Of a DNA stretch of 64,000 nucleotides, positions 42,419 to 52,318 are shown one piece after another; within the stretch, counting starts at the first letter, position 1; each line of letters begins with the position of its first letter. Source of the DNA: Alphaproteobacteria bacterium (lineage in GTDB: Bacteria; Pseudomonadota; Alphaproteobacteria; Rs-D84); NCBI GenBank assembly GCA_017511715.1, contig JAFWJF010000008.1:105260-169259 (forward strand), written 5' to 3'. A model generated the notes under the pieces. It was not told where the DNA came from. It saw only the letters and a list, made by a program, of their open reading frames with translations, and searched no databases. Both the position numbers and the translations under genes were made by a program.

Positions 42419-42449
42419 CTGCGGGCTTTTGTGCCCGCAGGTTTGTTTT
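42419..42449 (+). terminator. Terminator of recA
   Basis: CTGCGGGC (42419-42426) pairs with GCCCGCAG (42433-42440), followed by GTTTGTTTT. Confidence 0.88.
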
Positions 42450-42471
42450 ATGTGTAAACGAAGGGGATAAT

Positions 42472-43377
42472 ATGAACATATCAAGATTTTTAGCAATGAG
42501 TGATGTCGTGTTACGTGGACATATATTAAATTGGTTGTGGCGTTCGCGTGCCCACAGACACCAAGTGCGCAGTGATGTTATTTCTGACGTTTTGCCACGA
42601 TATTTCAAACGTTATTTGCCGGCTGCTGCTGCGATTCCAGAACGCAAAGTTGTAAAAGATGATAAAAATGAAAAAGTATGGACGCTTTGGTTGCAGGGCG
42701 AAGATAAAGCACCACCGTTGGTCAAAGCCTGTTTTCGTAGTGTTCGCCGTCATTTCAAGCAAGAATTAGTTGTATTAGATGAAAATACTGTTTTTGATTA
42801 CATAACTTTGCCCCAAGAAATTGTTGATAAATACAAGGCTGGTAAAATAGGGCATGCTCATTTTGCAGATATTTGTCGTGTTGAATTGTTGTATGAACAT
42901 GGTGGAATTTGGTTGGATGCAACGGGCTTTGTGACATCGCCGCTGCCAGATTGGATAGAAAAAGAAGATTTCTTTGTATTCTTGGCAGGGCAAAAAGTTG
43001 GCAGTCCATACAGTTTTATGCAAAATTGTTTTATTCGTGCGCGCAAAGGTGCTTATTTATTAGACGCTTGGCGGGCGATGATACTTGATTACTGGATGCA
43101 TGAAAATCACAACTTTGATTATTTTATGCATCAGTTATTATTCAAGACATTGGTAACGAATGATGAACGTGCAAAAAAATATTTCGCCAAGATGCCACAT
43201 GTTGATCAAGACCCCACTCATGCGCTTTGGTGGGCATATGGCGCAAAACCTTTTGATAAGAAGATTTTTGATGAAGTGACATCTGAAACTTTTTTCCAAA
43301 AGACAACTTATAACAGTCCTTGGGTAAAAAAAATAGTTCCTGGTACTTTTGCAGATGTTATGGTTAATAAAATGTAA
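42472..43377 (+). CDS. Capsular polysaccharide synthesis-type glycosyltransferase (GT32-like)
   Basis: 301 residues. WTLWLQGEDKAPPLVKACFRSVRRH, HFADICRVELLYEHGGIWLDAT (with the DxD-like metal motif) and a later WWAYGAKPF region are typical of the Caps_synth/GT32 sugar transferases acting in capsule or LPS assembly. There is no membrane segment. GAAGGGG precedes the ATG. First of three plus-strand glycan genes. Confidence 0.87.
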   Translation: MNISRFLAMSDVVLRGHILNWLWRSRAHRHQVRSDVISDVLPRYFKRYLPAAAAIPERKVVKDDKNEKVWTLWLQGEDKAPPLVKACFRSVRRHFKQELVVLDENTVFDYITLPQEIVDKYKAGKIGHAHFADICRVELLYEHGGIWLDATGFVTSPLPDWIEKEDFFVFLAGQKVGSPYSFMQNCFIRARKGAYLLDAWRAMILDYWMHENHNFDYFMHQLLFKTLVTNDERAKKYFAKMPHVDQDPTHALWWAYGAKPFDKKIFDEVTSETFFQKTTYNSPWVKKIVPGTFADVMVNKM

Positions 43378-43389
43378 AAAGGAAATTTT

Positions 43390-44400
43390 ATGAAACCAAA
43401 AATATCTGTGATTATACCGATGTACAATGTTGAAAAATATCTGAAAAGATGTTTGGACAGTGTGCAAAATCAGACTTTCCAAGATTGGCAGGCAATTTGT
43501 GTTGATGATGGCAGCCCGGATAAATCTGGTGAAATTGCTGAAGAATACGCGTCGCGTGACAAAAGGTTTGTCGTTTTACACAAAAAAAATGGCGGTTTGT
43601 CTGATGCGCGTAATGCGGGTATGAAGAAAGTAAAATCTGAATATGTAATGTTTTTAGATAGTGATGATTTTATTCATCCTCAGACCATGGAATTTGCGTA
43701 TGCCTTGGCGCAAAAAAATAATACCGATATTGTTTCGTGGTATAAAGATAAAATGTATCGCCCATGGTTGTTGATTCGTCATAAATTAGGACTGGATACA
43801 GAAAGGGTGCTGCCGCGCGGAATAAAAAAACATTTTGATTTGGACAAAGTGAAATATTTTGTGGCAGAAAATATATTTGATCATTCTACGGAATTATCGC
43901 GTGCGAAAACCAAGTGGGCGATAAAACATTGTTATGTTTGGCGACATTTAATAAAAACTGATTTTATTCGTGATATAGAATTTATCAAAGGTATTTTATT
44001 CGAAGATTTTCCATGGTGGTCAACAGTGATGTTGCGCCATCCAAGTGTGACAATAACTAATTTGCCATTTTATTATTATTATCCAAATCTGAATTCTATT
44101 GATATGGGTTCTAAGAAAGCAAAGAAAATAATTTCTTGGTTAACTGGATTAAAGGCATCTTTCGTTTTATACAAGGACACTGCGACCGATATCGATATGC
44201 AAAAATGGCAGGAAAATTATATGTGGCCTGTGATTGTTCGGCATATTGCACAAAAACTGAAAAACATAGATAATGAATCAGACAAAAAACAAATACAAAA
44301 AATGTTGCAAGATTTAGATAACCTTGGGGTGTTCGCAAAACCAATCGGTAAAAATATAAGCAAATATGTAAACTTGATTTATAATTTTATTGGGAAATAA
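43390..44400 (+). CDS. Family 2 glycosyltransferase
   Basis: 336 residues. SVIIPMYNVEKYLKRCLDS, ICVDDGSPDKSGEIAEEYA, GGLSDARNAGM and MFLDSDDFI (DxD) are the GT2 core (about 1-110). The remaining 225 residues are helical with many Trp and Tyr. AAGGAAA lies seven bases upstream. It follows the previous gene by 12 bases and closely resembles the next protein over the first 100 residues, suggesting duplication. Confidence 0.92.
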   Translation: MKPKISVIIPMYNVEKYLKRCLDSVQNQTFQDWQAICVDDGSPDKSGEIAEEYASRDKRFVVLHKKNGGLSDARNAGMKKVKSEYVMFLDSDDFIHPQTMEFAYALAQKNNTDIVSWYKDKMYRPWLLIRHKLGLDTERVLPRGIKKHFDLDKVKYFVAENIFDHSTELSRAKTKWAIKHCYVWRHLIKTDFIRDIEFIKGILFEDFPWWSTVMLRHPSVTITNLPFYYYYPNLNSIDMGSKKAKKIISWLTGLKASFVLYKDTATDIDMQKWQENYMWPVIVRHIAQKLKNIDNESDKKQIQKMLQDLDNLGVFAKPIGKNISKYVNLIYNFIGK

Positions 44401-44403
44401 AAT

Positions 44404-45180
44404 ATGAAAACAAAAATATCTGTGATTATACCTGTGTTTAATGGGGCAAAATATTTGCCAAGATGTTTAGATTCTTTGTTGAATCAGACTTTTCAAGATT
44501 GGGTGGCAATATGTATTGACGATGGCAGCACCGATAATACTGCGATTGTGTTGGATAAATATGCGACGCAAGATAAAAGGTTTATTGTTATTCATAAAAA
44601 AAATGCCGGGGTCAGCGCTGCGCGTAATGATGGTATAAAATTGGCAGAATCTGAATATATTCACTTTATGGATGCAGACGATATTTTGGATGCCGATTAT
44701 TATGAAAAGATTATGAAAACGGCCAATCAGATTAAAGCAGATATTTACGGGACAGGTTTTGTTTCAGATAGTAGGTATTCATCAAATCTGGTTTATAAAA
44801 AAAGTCATGTTTTACAAACATTGTTTGCAAAATTGTTTTGGAGTCAGGCTTTGGTTAAGTCTTTCGTTTGGCGGTATGTTTTCAGAACAGATTTTATCAA
44901 AAAAAACGGGCTTTGTTTTGACACAAATTTGATTTCACAGGAAGATGCGTTGTTTGTTTTGAATTCCTTTGTGTTAGCAGACAAGGTCGTTATTGTTCCA
45001 AATGTAAATTATCATTATATTTTCAATGAAAATTCCGCGCTTAATAAAAAGGGCAAGGCACATCATGATAAATTAAAACAGCAATACAAAATAGGCAAAC
45101 AATATAAAATAAAATATGCCAAAGATAATAATGTCTTGTTTTTATGGCAATGGCGCAAAATTATAAAATTATTTTTCTAA
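44404..45180 (+). CDS. Family 2 glycosyltransferase, short
   Basis: 258 residues. The core SVIIPVFNGAKYLPRCLDS, ICIDDGSTDNTA, GVSAARNDGI and HFMDADDIL (DxD) is complete, while the C-terminal domain is about 75 residues shorter than in the preceding gene. It starts three bases after that gene and ends with a 12-base overlap with the convergent gene at 45169. No terminator is seen at this junction. Confidence 0.92.
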   Translation: MKTKISVIIPVFNGAKYLPRCLDSLLNQTFQDWVAICIDDGSTDNTAIVLDKYATQDKRFIVIHKKNAGVSAARNDGIKLAESEYIHFMDADDILDADYYEKIMKTANQIKADIYGTGFVSDSRYSSNLVYKKSHVLQTLFAKLFWSQALVKSFVWRYVFRTDFIKKNGLCFDTNLISQEDALFVLNSFVLADKVVIVPNVNYHYIFNENSALNKKGKAHHDKLKQQYKIGKQYKIKYAKDNNVLFLWQWRKIIKLFF

Positions 45181-46332
45181 GATTTTTTTCAGATTATTTT
45201 TTGATTCATTATACATTTCTTGGGAAAGTTTATTCAGTCCTTGATACAGTTTTGTATAGTGATTATCAGTCATCAAAATAGCCTGTTCCATGGCATCTGT
45301 TAAATTGTTGCCTTGATAAACGATGGCATTTGTGTCATCAAAATCGTAAAAGTCCGCAAACTCTTTTTGGATAACAGGTATTTTATTAAAACCAAAAATT
45401 AATTGCGGTGAACCTGATATAAGATTCGTTCTGTATTTATCGTGGGTTGAATCATTTTTGTCCCAAAGGGTCAAGAAAAAGTCTGATTGTTCCATATATT
45501 GATACATGTTTTCTGAAATTTGACGGCCTGGTGTGATAATGAAAGGTTTTATTTTGTCATTTATAGCCGGCATTTTTCCTTCGCCTATGACAATCACTTT
45601 GAATTTATAACCACGTTCAACTAATTCTTGTACGGTTGATATCAGCATAGTATGATTTTTTATTTGTGGGTCAATGCGCCCAACTGTAATAAAAGTCACG
45701 GGTTTATGCCTTGTGTGGTTTTTGTGAACATTTCCAAATAAGTGCGGGTTTGTTGATGGATGTTTCCCCAGTTTCCTGCCCAGGCCCAATATATGGCTTT
45801 TATCAAAGTCTTTATATTCTCTGGCTATATCGGGCATGTTGTGTGCAATTACATACAGGTTCTTGAAACGATTAAGTTCCGGAAAGAATGTCAAAACAGA
45901 TTGCCCGGTGGCTGTATTGATGGGGGTCATTATAAATATAGCCTTGTATTCATTCATGCGTTTCGATTGGAACATTTTTCGCATTACTGTTTGATGACAA
46001 TGATAAACATTAATGTTTGACATGTCGTGACGTGTAAAATGTTTTTCTTTGTACACAAAATCATGCATTATTATATCTACATTGTATCCAAGGTCTGTAA
46101 AATATTGAAAATAAGCAGAAATTACTTCGCCATGGCACGCATTTGTTTCTATCAGTAATACAGATTTTTTACGAACAGGGCTTTTCTGAAATTTTCGTAG
46201 CATTGGAATATCAAAAAAACTAAATTCAGAAAGATACTGATAAACATGTTTTTTCTTTTTTTGGTTGAAAACAAAAGAAGAGATAATACTGGCACCTAAA
46301 CGTCGTATGTGTTTCATATTATCGTGTTTCAT
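45169..46332 (-). CDS. GT-B glycosyltransferase (GT4-like)
   Basis: 387 residues from the ATG at 46332 (AAGGT seven bases upstream); an in-frame start 47 codons earlier would run into the preceding gene. The N half has VLLIETNACHGEVISAYF, and the C half a Rossmann-type VTFITVGRIDPQIKNH, KVIVIGEG and a late EQSDFFLTLWD stretch in the place of the GT4 donor-binding site. The catalytic EX7E motif is not clean. Probably sugar transfer in the same surface-glycan pathway. Confidence 0.7.
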   Translation of the reverse strand: MKHDNMKHIRRLGASIISSFVFNQKKKKHVYQYLSEFSFFDIPMLRKFQKSPVRKKSVLLIETNACHGEVISAYFQYFTDLGYNVDIIMHDFVYKEKHFTRHDMSNINVYHCHQTVMRKMFQSKRMNEYKAIFIMTPINTATGQSVLTFFPELNRFKNLYVIAHNMPDIAREYKDFDKSHILGLGRKLGKHPSTNPHLFGNVHKNHTRHKPVTFITVGRIDPQIKNHTMLISTVQELVERGYKFKVIVIGEGKMPAINDKIKPFIITPGRQISENMYQYMEQSDFFLTLWDKNDSTHDKYRTNLISGSPQLIFGFNKIPVIQKEFADFYDFDDTNAIVYQGNNLTDAMEQAILMTDNHYTKLYQGLNKLSQEMYNESKNNLKKILEK

Positions 46333-46346
46333 GTTTTTACCTTTTT

Positions 46347-47186
46347 TTATATTCCAGATTTCTTGAATCGCCCAGGTATTTTTACAACAATTTTCAACCC
46401 GAACATTGCAGGCTTGCGCAGGGCGTATATTGGACGACAGTATGTCTGAAATATGCGCGCGATTTTCAACCACTTTTCAGATTTAGGTCTAGATTTTGTT
46501 ATCGTGTTAATTGTTCCGTTGCCACGGCGTTGTAAGTGTTTCAGCCAATCTGGGCCGCGTTTTTTTGCTTTTTCTTCCAACATATTCATATCTATTGCGC
46601 CAAAATGCAAAAGATATAAATTTTTATCAATATGAAAATTGTGGTGGCGGATACTGTGGAAGCCACTGCCCCAGGTTATGGGTTCGTTTATAACAACAGG
46701 TTTGGTATAACGGGTTGAAAGCAGTGCGTATTCACGCTGTTCAAGAAATGGTGCAGTCGTATCAAGAATTGCTTCGTTATACAAATGTTGCCCAACATCA
46801 AGCCCCAGCCCGGAAAGCGTTGTGTGTATTTTTTTATTTGATAAATATTTAGTTAATGTTGTATGAAGTTTCGGGTCAACTATTAAAAATTCATCACTGT
46901 CACACCCGATAACTATATCATATGTTTTCAATAATTCTTGTGCCAGTTCAGACAGTTTTTTTATTCTGTATTTATCACCTGCCGCGCGGGATAATTGGTT
47001 GTGAGGCAATTTTGTTATGTGTGCATTGCCTGCATTTTCAGGTTTTTTTTGGTCGATGCCATCCAGCAAGATATACAAATTTTCTGTGCCAAGTTGTTTG
47101 CCGTAATACGCAATCCAACGCGACAAGAAAAATTCATCGTCACGTGCCATTGTAATTGCTGCGATTTTTTTAATTTTATTTGTCAT
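46347..47186 (-). CDS. Glycosyltransferase-like protein (Glyco_tranf_2_4 type)
   Basis: 279 residues. AAITMARDDEFFLSRWIAYYGK at the N-terminus and IVIGCDSDEFLIVDP (DxD) are characteristic of the GT2-like/GT92-like group that transfers sugars in LPS and capsule loci. WGSGFHSIRHHNFHID and LLHFGAID carry the family's late His residues. It overlaps the next upstream gene (47183) by four bases, so both are one operon. Confidence 0.85.
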   Translation of the reverse strand: MTNKIKKIAAITMARDDEFFLSRWIAYYGKQLGTENLYILLDGIDQKKPENAGNAHITKLPHNQLSRAAGDKYRIKKLSELAQELLKTYDIVIGCDSDEFLIVDPKLHTTLTKYLSNKKIHTTLSGLGLDVGQHLYNEAILDTTAPFLEQREYALLSTRYTKPVVINEPITWGSGFHSIRHHNFHIDKNLYLLHFGAIDMNMLEEKAKKRGPDWLKHLQRRGNGTINTITKSRPKSEKWLKIARIFQTYCRPIYALRKPAMFGLKIVVKIPGRFKKSGI

Positions 47187-48028
47187 ATTCCACCGTTTTT
47201 TAGTTTGCTTATTCCATAAATTATGTTTCTGTATAATATCTTTAGTGGGTTAGATGTTAAAAACCATTTCATATACTGTTCGCCATAAAGACGGTATGCG
47301 GTTTTCATAATTGCATTTGATGCATCCTTGTCACAATGATTCAATATGAATTTTATTTGTTTACCCAGCGCGCCATAGTGTCGAACAAAAGATACTTTTT
47401 TTATAAATGGACAACCCTGACAAAATAAATATTTCGGCTGATTATATGTTTCACGCCCCCATACTGTGTAAAGAGCACCCCAAGAACAACCATTGTTTGT
47501 TATTAAATTGGTCAGCCCGTGTTCGTATTTTATCGTGATGTCTGCTTTGTCTTTTTCTTTTGTAATATTAAGCATGAAATTATAAAACCAATCAGATAAA
47601 AATATTTTCTGATTTAATCGAACAAACCACGATTCCATAAACACGTGTGTCTTGTGCTTTGACAAGATAATGCCTGCAGCATCATTTGGCACAGATTCTA
47701 TTTTTTTTAATGTTTGTTCAATATCAATTGTTGGGCCAAATACAGAATCATTAACCAAATACAAGTAATCATATTTTTTCAACAATTTTTTATCGTGCGC
47801 ATATTGATAGGCGCGTTTATAGGAACCAAAATCGTATTCACCATGTTTTTTTGCAATCGTATGAATTGTATATTTTTTGATTTTATCAATTTCAGATTTC
47901 TGACAATCAGAATCTATACATAAAATAATATCGCCGTATTTAGAAAGTTTTTTTACATAATAAATCAGTGCATCGTCAATAATGCTTTTTGGGTCATATC
48001 CCGCAAATAAAAATAATCGATCAGGCAT
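47183..48028 (-). CDS. RgpF-like rhamnan/polysaccharide synthesis protein
   Basis: 281 residues. LFAGYDPKSIIDDALIYYVKKL, then EYDFGSYKRAYQYA and YLYLVNDSVFGP match the RgpF (rhamnan synthesis F) family, which acts on rhamnose-containing glycans. No membrane segment is apparent. No clear Shine-Dalgarno precedes the ATG. It sits between two glycosyltransferase genes in a minus-strand block running from 49001 to 45169. Confidence 0.83.
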   Translation of the reverse strand: MPDRLFLFAGYDPKSIIDDALIYYVKKLSKYGDIILCIDSDCQKSEIDKIKKYTIHTIAKKHGEYDFGSYKRAYQYAHDKKLLKKYDYLYLVNDSVFGPTIDIEQTLKKIESVPNDAAGIILSKHKTHVFMESWFVRLNQKIFLSDWFYNFMLNITKEKDKADITIKYEHGLTNLITNNGCSWGALYTVWGRETYNQPKYLFCQGCPFIKKVSFVRHYGALGKQIKFILNHCDKDASNAIMKTAYRLYGEQYMKWFLTSNPLKILYRNIIYGISKLKNGGI

Positions 48029-48083
48029 AGCAAAATATCTTTAATATAACTATACTCGCTTTATATTCAATTTGCAACAGTCT

Positions 48084-49001
48084 TTACCAAAGTCCTGTTT
48101 GTTTCGCGTGTTCCCACCACAATTCATGAAAAATAGGGCGTTTTTTCTTTTCATGCCATGGTTTCATCCAATTAGAAAAGTGCAACACCACCAGATGATA
48201 TTGTATGTCTTGAATTTCCCAAGGTGCATGACATTTGAATATGTTTGCGCCATCCATCGGTTGAAAATTGTATTTTAATGGCAGGTATAAAATGCGTCCC
48301 TGACAAGTGTAATTAAGTAAATCTTGGTCTGGGTTAGGATATTTTTCGCGTTGTGAAATTTCTATCCATTTTTTATAAAGTTTATCTTTGCGAATTTGTT
48401 TAAGGTTCATTATCAGAAAGCCAGAGTTTATATAACCATCTGCAAAAGTTTTTACCCCGGCGATATAATTGTCGCCCATGTCAAAATTATAGGCTTCAAT
48501 CAAATCATTGCAGAATATTACATCAATATCTGCATAAATTATTTTATCTACTTTTGGCAAAAGGTCGGGCAACATTGTTCGATAATATATTGCCTTGGTC
48601 CAATGGCGTAAATAAGATTTATCAAAATCTTTGTTTGGTTTTAGAAAAGTTATGGTCGAAGATGTATCTTTGACTAAATCGGATAAAGATTTTTTTTCTT
48701 TTGGGCTGACATCTTCGTCTATGACACAATATATGTTATAATCGCATTTGCCGTATGATACATTTAACAAAGATTTTATTGTGACAGCAGCCAAATTGAT
48801 TCCGCGTTTATCTGAACAAAAAGCAACATTAATCTTTTCTTTGCTTTTTGCAGGGCGAGATGGTTTTACAACATTTGGAACATTGACTTCTTTGATAAAA
48901 TCATAAAACATCAAATTGTCACGAATTTGTCGTCTGCGTGTCCTTGTAGAACCAGTTAGTGCTAAAAGATTACAGAGAAATTTTTTTAATTTCCAATTCA
49001 T
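48084..49001 (-). CDS. Family 8 glycosyltransferase
   Basis: 305 residues. INVAFCSDKRGINLAAVTIKSL, IIYADIDVIFCNDL (DxD), YINSGFLIMNL and NPDQDLLNYTCQG form the GT8 core, and VLHFSNWMKPW holds the late His and Trp. A basic N-terminal extension of about 55 residues precedes the core. AGGAT lies seven bases before the ATG. First gene of the minus-strand glycan block. Confidence 0.92.
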   Translation of the reverse strand: MNWKLKKFLCNLLALTGSTRTRRRQIRDNLMFYDFIKEVNVPNVVKPSRPAKSKEKINVAFCSDKRGINLAAVTIKSLLNVSYGKCDYNIYCVIDEDVSPKEKKSLSDLVKDTSSTITFLKPNKDFDKSYLRHWTKAIYYRTMLPDLLPKVDKIIYADIDVIFCNDLIEAYNFDMGDNYIAGVKTFADGYINSGFLIMNLKQIRKDKLYKKWIEISQREKYPNPDQDLLNYTCQGRILYLPLKYNFQPMDGANIFKCHAPWEIQDIQYHLVVLHFSNWMKPWHEKKKRPIFHELWWEHAKQTGLW

Positions 49002-49061
49002 ATAAAATCCTATTTTTTGTGCATCTTTATTGTACTAAATAGGATTGTTTTCTGCAAGGGA

Positions 49062-49097
49062 ATAAAAAACACCGCCAAGGTAGGCGGTCTTTTTTTA
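49062..49097 (-). terminator. Terminator of typA
   Basis: On the minus strand ACCGCC pairs with GGCGGT (49071-49076 and 49083-49088), followed by GTTTTTTATT. The end of typA overlaps the first bases. Confidence 0.85.
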
Positions 49098-50939
49098 GTC
49101 TGTTTCGGCAAAGCGGTATGCTTTTTTACGTTTGCCACTGTCCAATTCTTTTTTGCGAAGTCGTATTGTTGCCGGTGTCACTTCGACCAATTCATCGTCT
49201 TGGATATAAGATAGGGCTTCTTCCAATGACATCTTTCTTGGTGGGGCAAGGAACAATTTTTCGTCTGCTGTAACACTGCGAACATTTGTTAATTGTTTGC
49301 CGCGAACAGGATTAACTTCGATATCGTTTTCTTTGCTGTGTTCGCCAACAATCATGCCAGAATAGACTTCTGTTTGTGGGCCAACAAACAACACTCCGCG
49401 TGGCTCTAAATTGTGCAGGGCGTATGTTGTTGTGCTGCCCGCTTCCATAGAAACTAAAACGCCAGGACGATATTGTGTAATTGGACCACGATACAAATCG
49501 TATTTATCAAATACGCGGTTCATAATGCCTGTACCACGGGTATCAGTGCGAAATTCAGATAAATATCCGATTAAACCACGTGAAGGCGCAGAAAACACAA
49601 TACGTGTTTTACCAATTCCTGACGGTTTCATTTCGGTTATGGTTGCTTTGCGCTTGGTCATCTTTTCAATAACAACACCGCTGAATTCATCGTCTACATC
49701 AATAACAACTTCTTCGATTGGTTCCAGTTTTTCGCCGTTTTCGTCTGTCTTCATAACAACGCGTGGACGCGATACAGATAATTCAAAGCCTTCGCGGCGC
49801 ATTGTTTCAATTAAAATACCAAGTTGTAATTCGCCACGCCCAGAAACTTCAAATGCTTCATTATTTGCACTTTGAGAAACTTTCAATGCGATGTTTGTTT
49901 CGGCTTCGCGGAACAATCGTTCGCCAATCATACGGGAAGTTAATTTTTTTCCGCTTTGTCCTGCGAGAGGGGATGTGTTTACAAAGAAAGTCATAGTCAA
50001 GGTTGGTGGGTCAATTGGCATCGCCGGAATAGGTTCGTTAACACTTGGGTCGCAAAGTGTATCTGCCACGGTTGCTTTGGAAAAACCTGCAACAACCACA
50101 ATGTCCCCGGCGGAAGCAGTTTCGCGTGAAACTTTGTTAACCCCTTGATGTTCGATGATTTTTGTGATTTTTGCGTTTTCAATAAATTCGCCTTTCATAT
50201 TTATTGCTTTGACAGATTGGCCAACCTTTACAGTTCCAGATTCAATTTTTCCTGTCAAAATACGACCGACGTATGGGTCGGCTTCCAATGTAGTTGCCAG
50301 CATGGTAAAAGGTGCATCCAGTTGGCATCTTGTTCCATTACAATCAGGTGCAGGTACATGGTCGACAATCAATTGAAATAGTGGTGTTAAATCTTTGTTT
50401 GGGTTATCAATGTCTTTCAAATCACGAATTGCCCATCCGTCACGTCCGCAAGCATAAAGATAAGGAAAATCAAGTTGAGAATCTGTTGCGCCAAGTTTAT
50501 CAAACAAATCAAAAGTTTCTGTTAAAACTTCGTCTGGTCTTGCATCACCACGGTCGATTTTGTTGATACAAACGATAGGGCGCAGGTTCAATTTCAACGC
50601 TTTTGATAATACAAATTTAGTTTGTGGAAGAGGGCCTTCGGCACTGTCCACCAGTAAAACGACCCCATCAACCATAGATAAGATACGTTCCACTTCGCCA
50701 CCAAAGTCAGCGTGTCCCGGGGTGTCCACAATATTAATTTTATATTCGCCCCATTGAATTGATGTAGGCTTTGCAGATATAGTAATTCCGCGTTCGCGTT
50801 CAATATCGCCACTGTCCATAACACGGTCTTCAACGTGTTCATTTTCGCGGAAAGTTCCAGCCTGTTTTAACATATTATCAACCAAGGTTGTTTTTCCGTG
50901 GTCAACGTGTGCTATGATAGCAATGTTTCTTATTTTCAT
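49095..50939 (-). CDS. typA: Ribosome-associated GTPase TypA/BipA
   Basis: An EF-G-like translational GTPase that aids 50S assembly and stress growth. The 614 residues are complete: G1 [10 protein letters not shown]2 RGITI, G3 DTPGHAD and G4 NKIDR near 130, then domain [29 protein letters not shown] (domain III/V) and the BipA-specific C-terminal domain ending KAYRFAETD. It is a single gene ending at its own terminator. Confidence 0.97.
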   Translation of the reverse strand: MKIRNIAIIAHVDHGKTTLVDNMLKQAGTFRENEHVEDRVMDSGDIERERGITISAKPTSIQWGEYKINIVDTPGHADFGGEVERILSMVDGVVLLVDSAEGPLPQTKFVLSKALKLNLRPIVCINKIDRGDARPDEVLTETFDLFDKLGATDSQLDFPYLYACGRDGWAIRDLKDIDNPNKDLTPLFQLIVDHVPAPDCNGTRCQLDAPFTMLATTLEADPYVGRILTGKIESGTVKVGQSVKAINMKGEFIENAKITKIIEHQGVNKVSRETASAGDIVVVAGFSKATVADTLCDPSVNEPIPAMPIDPPTLTMTFFVNTSPLAGQSGKKLTSRMIGERLFREAETNIALKVSQSANNEAFEVSGRGELQLGILIETMRREGFELSVSRPRVVMKTDENGEKLEPIEEVVIDVDDEFSGVVIEKMTKRKATITEMKPSGIGKTRIVFSAPSRGLIGYLSEFRTDTRGTGIMNRVFDKYDLYRGPITQYRPGVLVSMEAGSTTTYALHNLEPRGVLFVGPQTEVYSGMIVGEHSKENDIEVNPVRGKQLTNVRSVTADEKLFLAPPRKMSLEEALSYIQDDELVEVTPATIRLRKKELDSGKRKKAYRFAETD

Positions 50940-51005
50940 ATTGATTCTTCTTTGTTTTTTGCAAGGTTGTATATTATACCATATTTTTCAGATTTCAACA
51001 AATAT

Positions 51006-51034
51006 ATAAAAAAAACGCCCGGTTGGGCGTTATT
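51006..51034 (-). terminator. Terminator of serS
   Basis: On the minus strand AACGCCC pairs with GGGCGTT around AACC, followed by TTTTTTT. Confidence 0.88.
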
Positions 51035-52315
51035 TTAATGTTTCCCGCCAATCTTGGTTCGTCCGCCCATATATGGCTGTAAAGCCTTTGGTATATTTAC
51101 AGAACCGTCAGGGTTTTGGTGATTTTCAATGATTGGAACCAGTGCACGCGGCAGGGCAATCGCAGTGTTATTTAATGTTGCGACATATTTTACTTCGCCA
51201 GTTGCATTTTCACGATATCTGGTATTTGTTCTGCGTGCTTGGAATTGACCAATGGACGAACAAGACCCCAATTCACGATATGCGTTTTCAGATGGGAACC
51301 ATGCTTCAACATCGTTCATTTTTACTTTGTTAAATCCCATGTCGCCAGTCGAATTAGCAATAACACGATAAGGTAATTCAAATGCTTCCATAAACTCACA
51401 AAGATTATTTAATATGTGTTCGTGCATTTCATCACTTTGTTCTGGTTTGCAAAACACATATTGTTCAACCTTGTTAAATTGATGTACACGAACGATTCCG
51501 CGGGTGTCACGTCCTGCTGCGCCTGCTTCTTTTCTGAAACATGGTGAATAACCAGCGTATTTCATTGGCAAATCGTTTTCGTTCAATATTTCGTCAGCAT
51601 GCAAGGAATTGATAATAATTTCTGCTGTGCCCGCTAAACATCTGTCGGTGTCTGTCAACATAAACACGTCATTGTTCATTATTGACAGGTCTGACCCCAT
51701 AAAATGACCAGCGTTAAATATAGTTTGTGGTTTTGTGATTGATGGGCATTCAATATATTTGAAACCTTTTGATATAAGATTTTGCACCACAAATGTTTGG
51801 ACCGCCAATGCGAGTTCTGCCAATTCACCACAAAGCGCATAAACGCGTGTTCCGCAAATGCCCGCGATTTTTTCTGGCATCCACCAGCCGTTCATTTCAA
51901 GCAATTCCCATTGTGGACGTGGGGTAAAGTCAAATTTCCTGGGTGTGCCAACGCGTTTAATTTCTATGTTCGCAGATTCATCCGCGCCAACCGGGGCAGA
52001 TGCGTCTGGAATTTGCGGAACGCGATGCATTAAATCGTTAAGCAAGGCTTCTTTTTCGGCAAGTTCTGCCATGTCATTTGCGATTTCTTCGCTGATTTGT
52101 TTCGATTTTGCAATCAAACTTGCTTTGTCAGTTGCGGTTGGTATTTCGCGTGAGATTTTATTTTTTTCGGCGGTTTTTGTTTGGGTGATTGTTTTCAATT
52201 CACGAACGCGAACATCCAAGTCCAGGATATCATCAACGACATCTGGAAAGTTCTTAACCACACAGGCATTTTTTACAATATCTTTATTTTCACGAATAAA
52301 TTTTATATCTAACAT
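51035..52315 (-). CDS. serS: Serine--tRNA ligase
   Basis: SerRS charges tRNA-Ser and tRNA-Sec. The 426 residues are full length. The N-terminal coiled-coil arm for the long variable loop spans about 28-105, followed by the class II core: TAEIIINSLHADEIL, motif 2 FRKEAGAAGRDTRGI(V)RVHQF, and motif 3 NNTAIALPRALVPIIEN. Alpha-type. It is preceded by trxB with three bases between, so they are co-transcribed. No T-box motif occurs near this gene. Confidence 0.97.
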   Translation of the reverse strand: MLDIKFIRENKDIVKNACVVKNFPDVVDDILDLDVRVRELKTITQTKTAEKNKISREIPTATDKASLIAKSKQISEEIANDMAELAEKEALLNDLMHRVPQIPDASAPVGADESANIEIKRVGTPRKFDFTPRPQWELLEMNGWWMPEKIAGICGTRVYALCGELAELALAVQTFVVQNLISKGFKYIECPSITKPQTIFNAGHFMGSDLSIMNNDVFMLTDTDRCLAGTAEIIINSLHADEILNENDLPMKYAGYSPCFRKEAGAAGRDTRGIVRVHQFNKVEQYVFCKPEQSDEMHEHILNNLCEFMEAFELPYRVIANSTGDMGFNKVKMNDVEAWFPSENAYRELGSCSSIGQFQARRTNTRYRENATGEVKYVATLNNTAIALPRALVPIIENHQNPDGSVNIPKALQPYMGGRTKIGGKH

Positions 52316-52318
52316 TTT

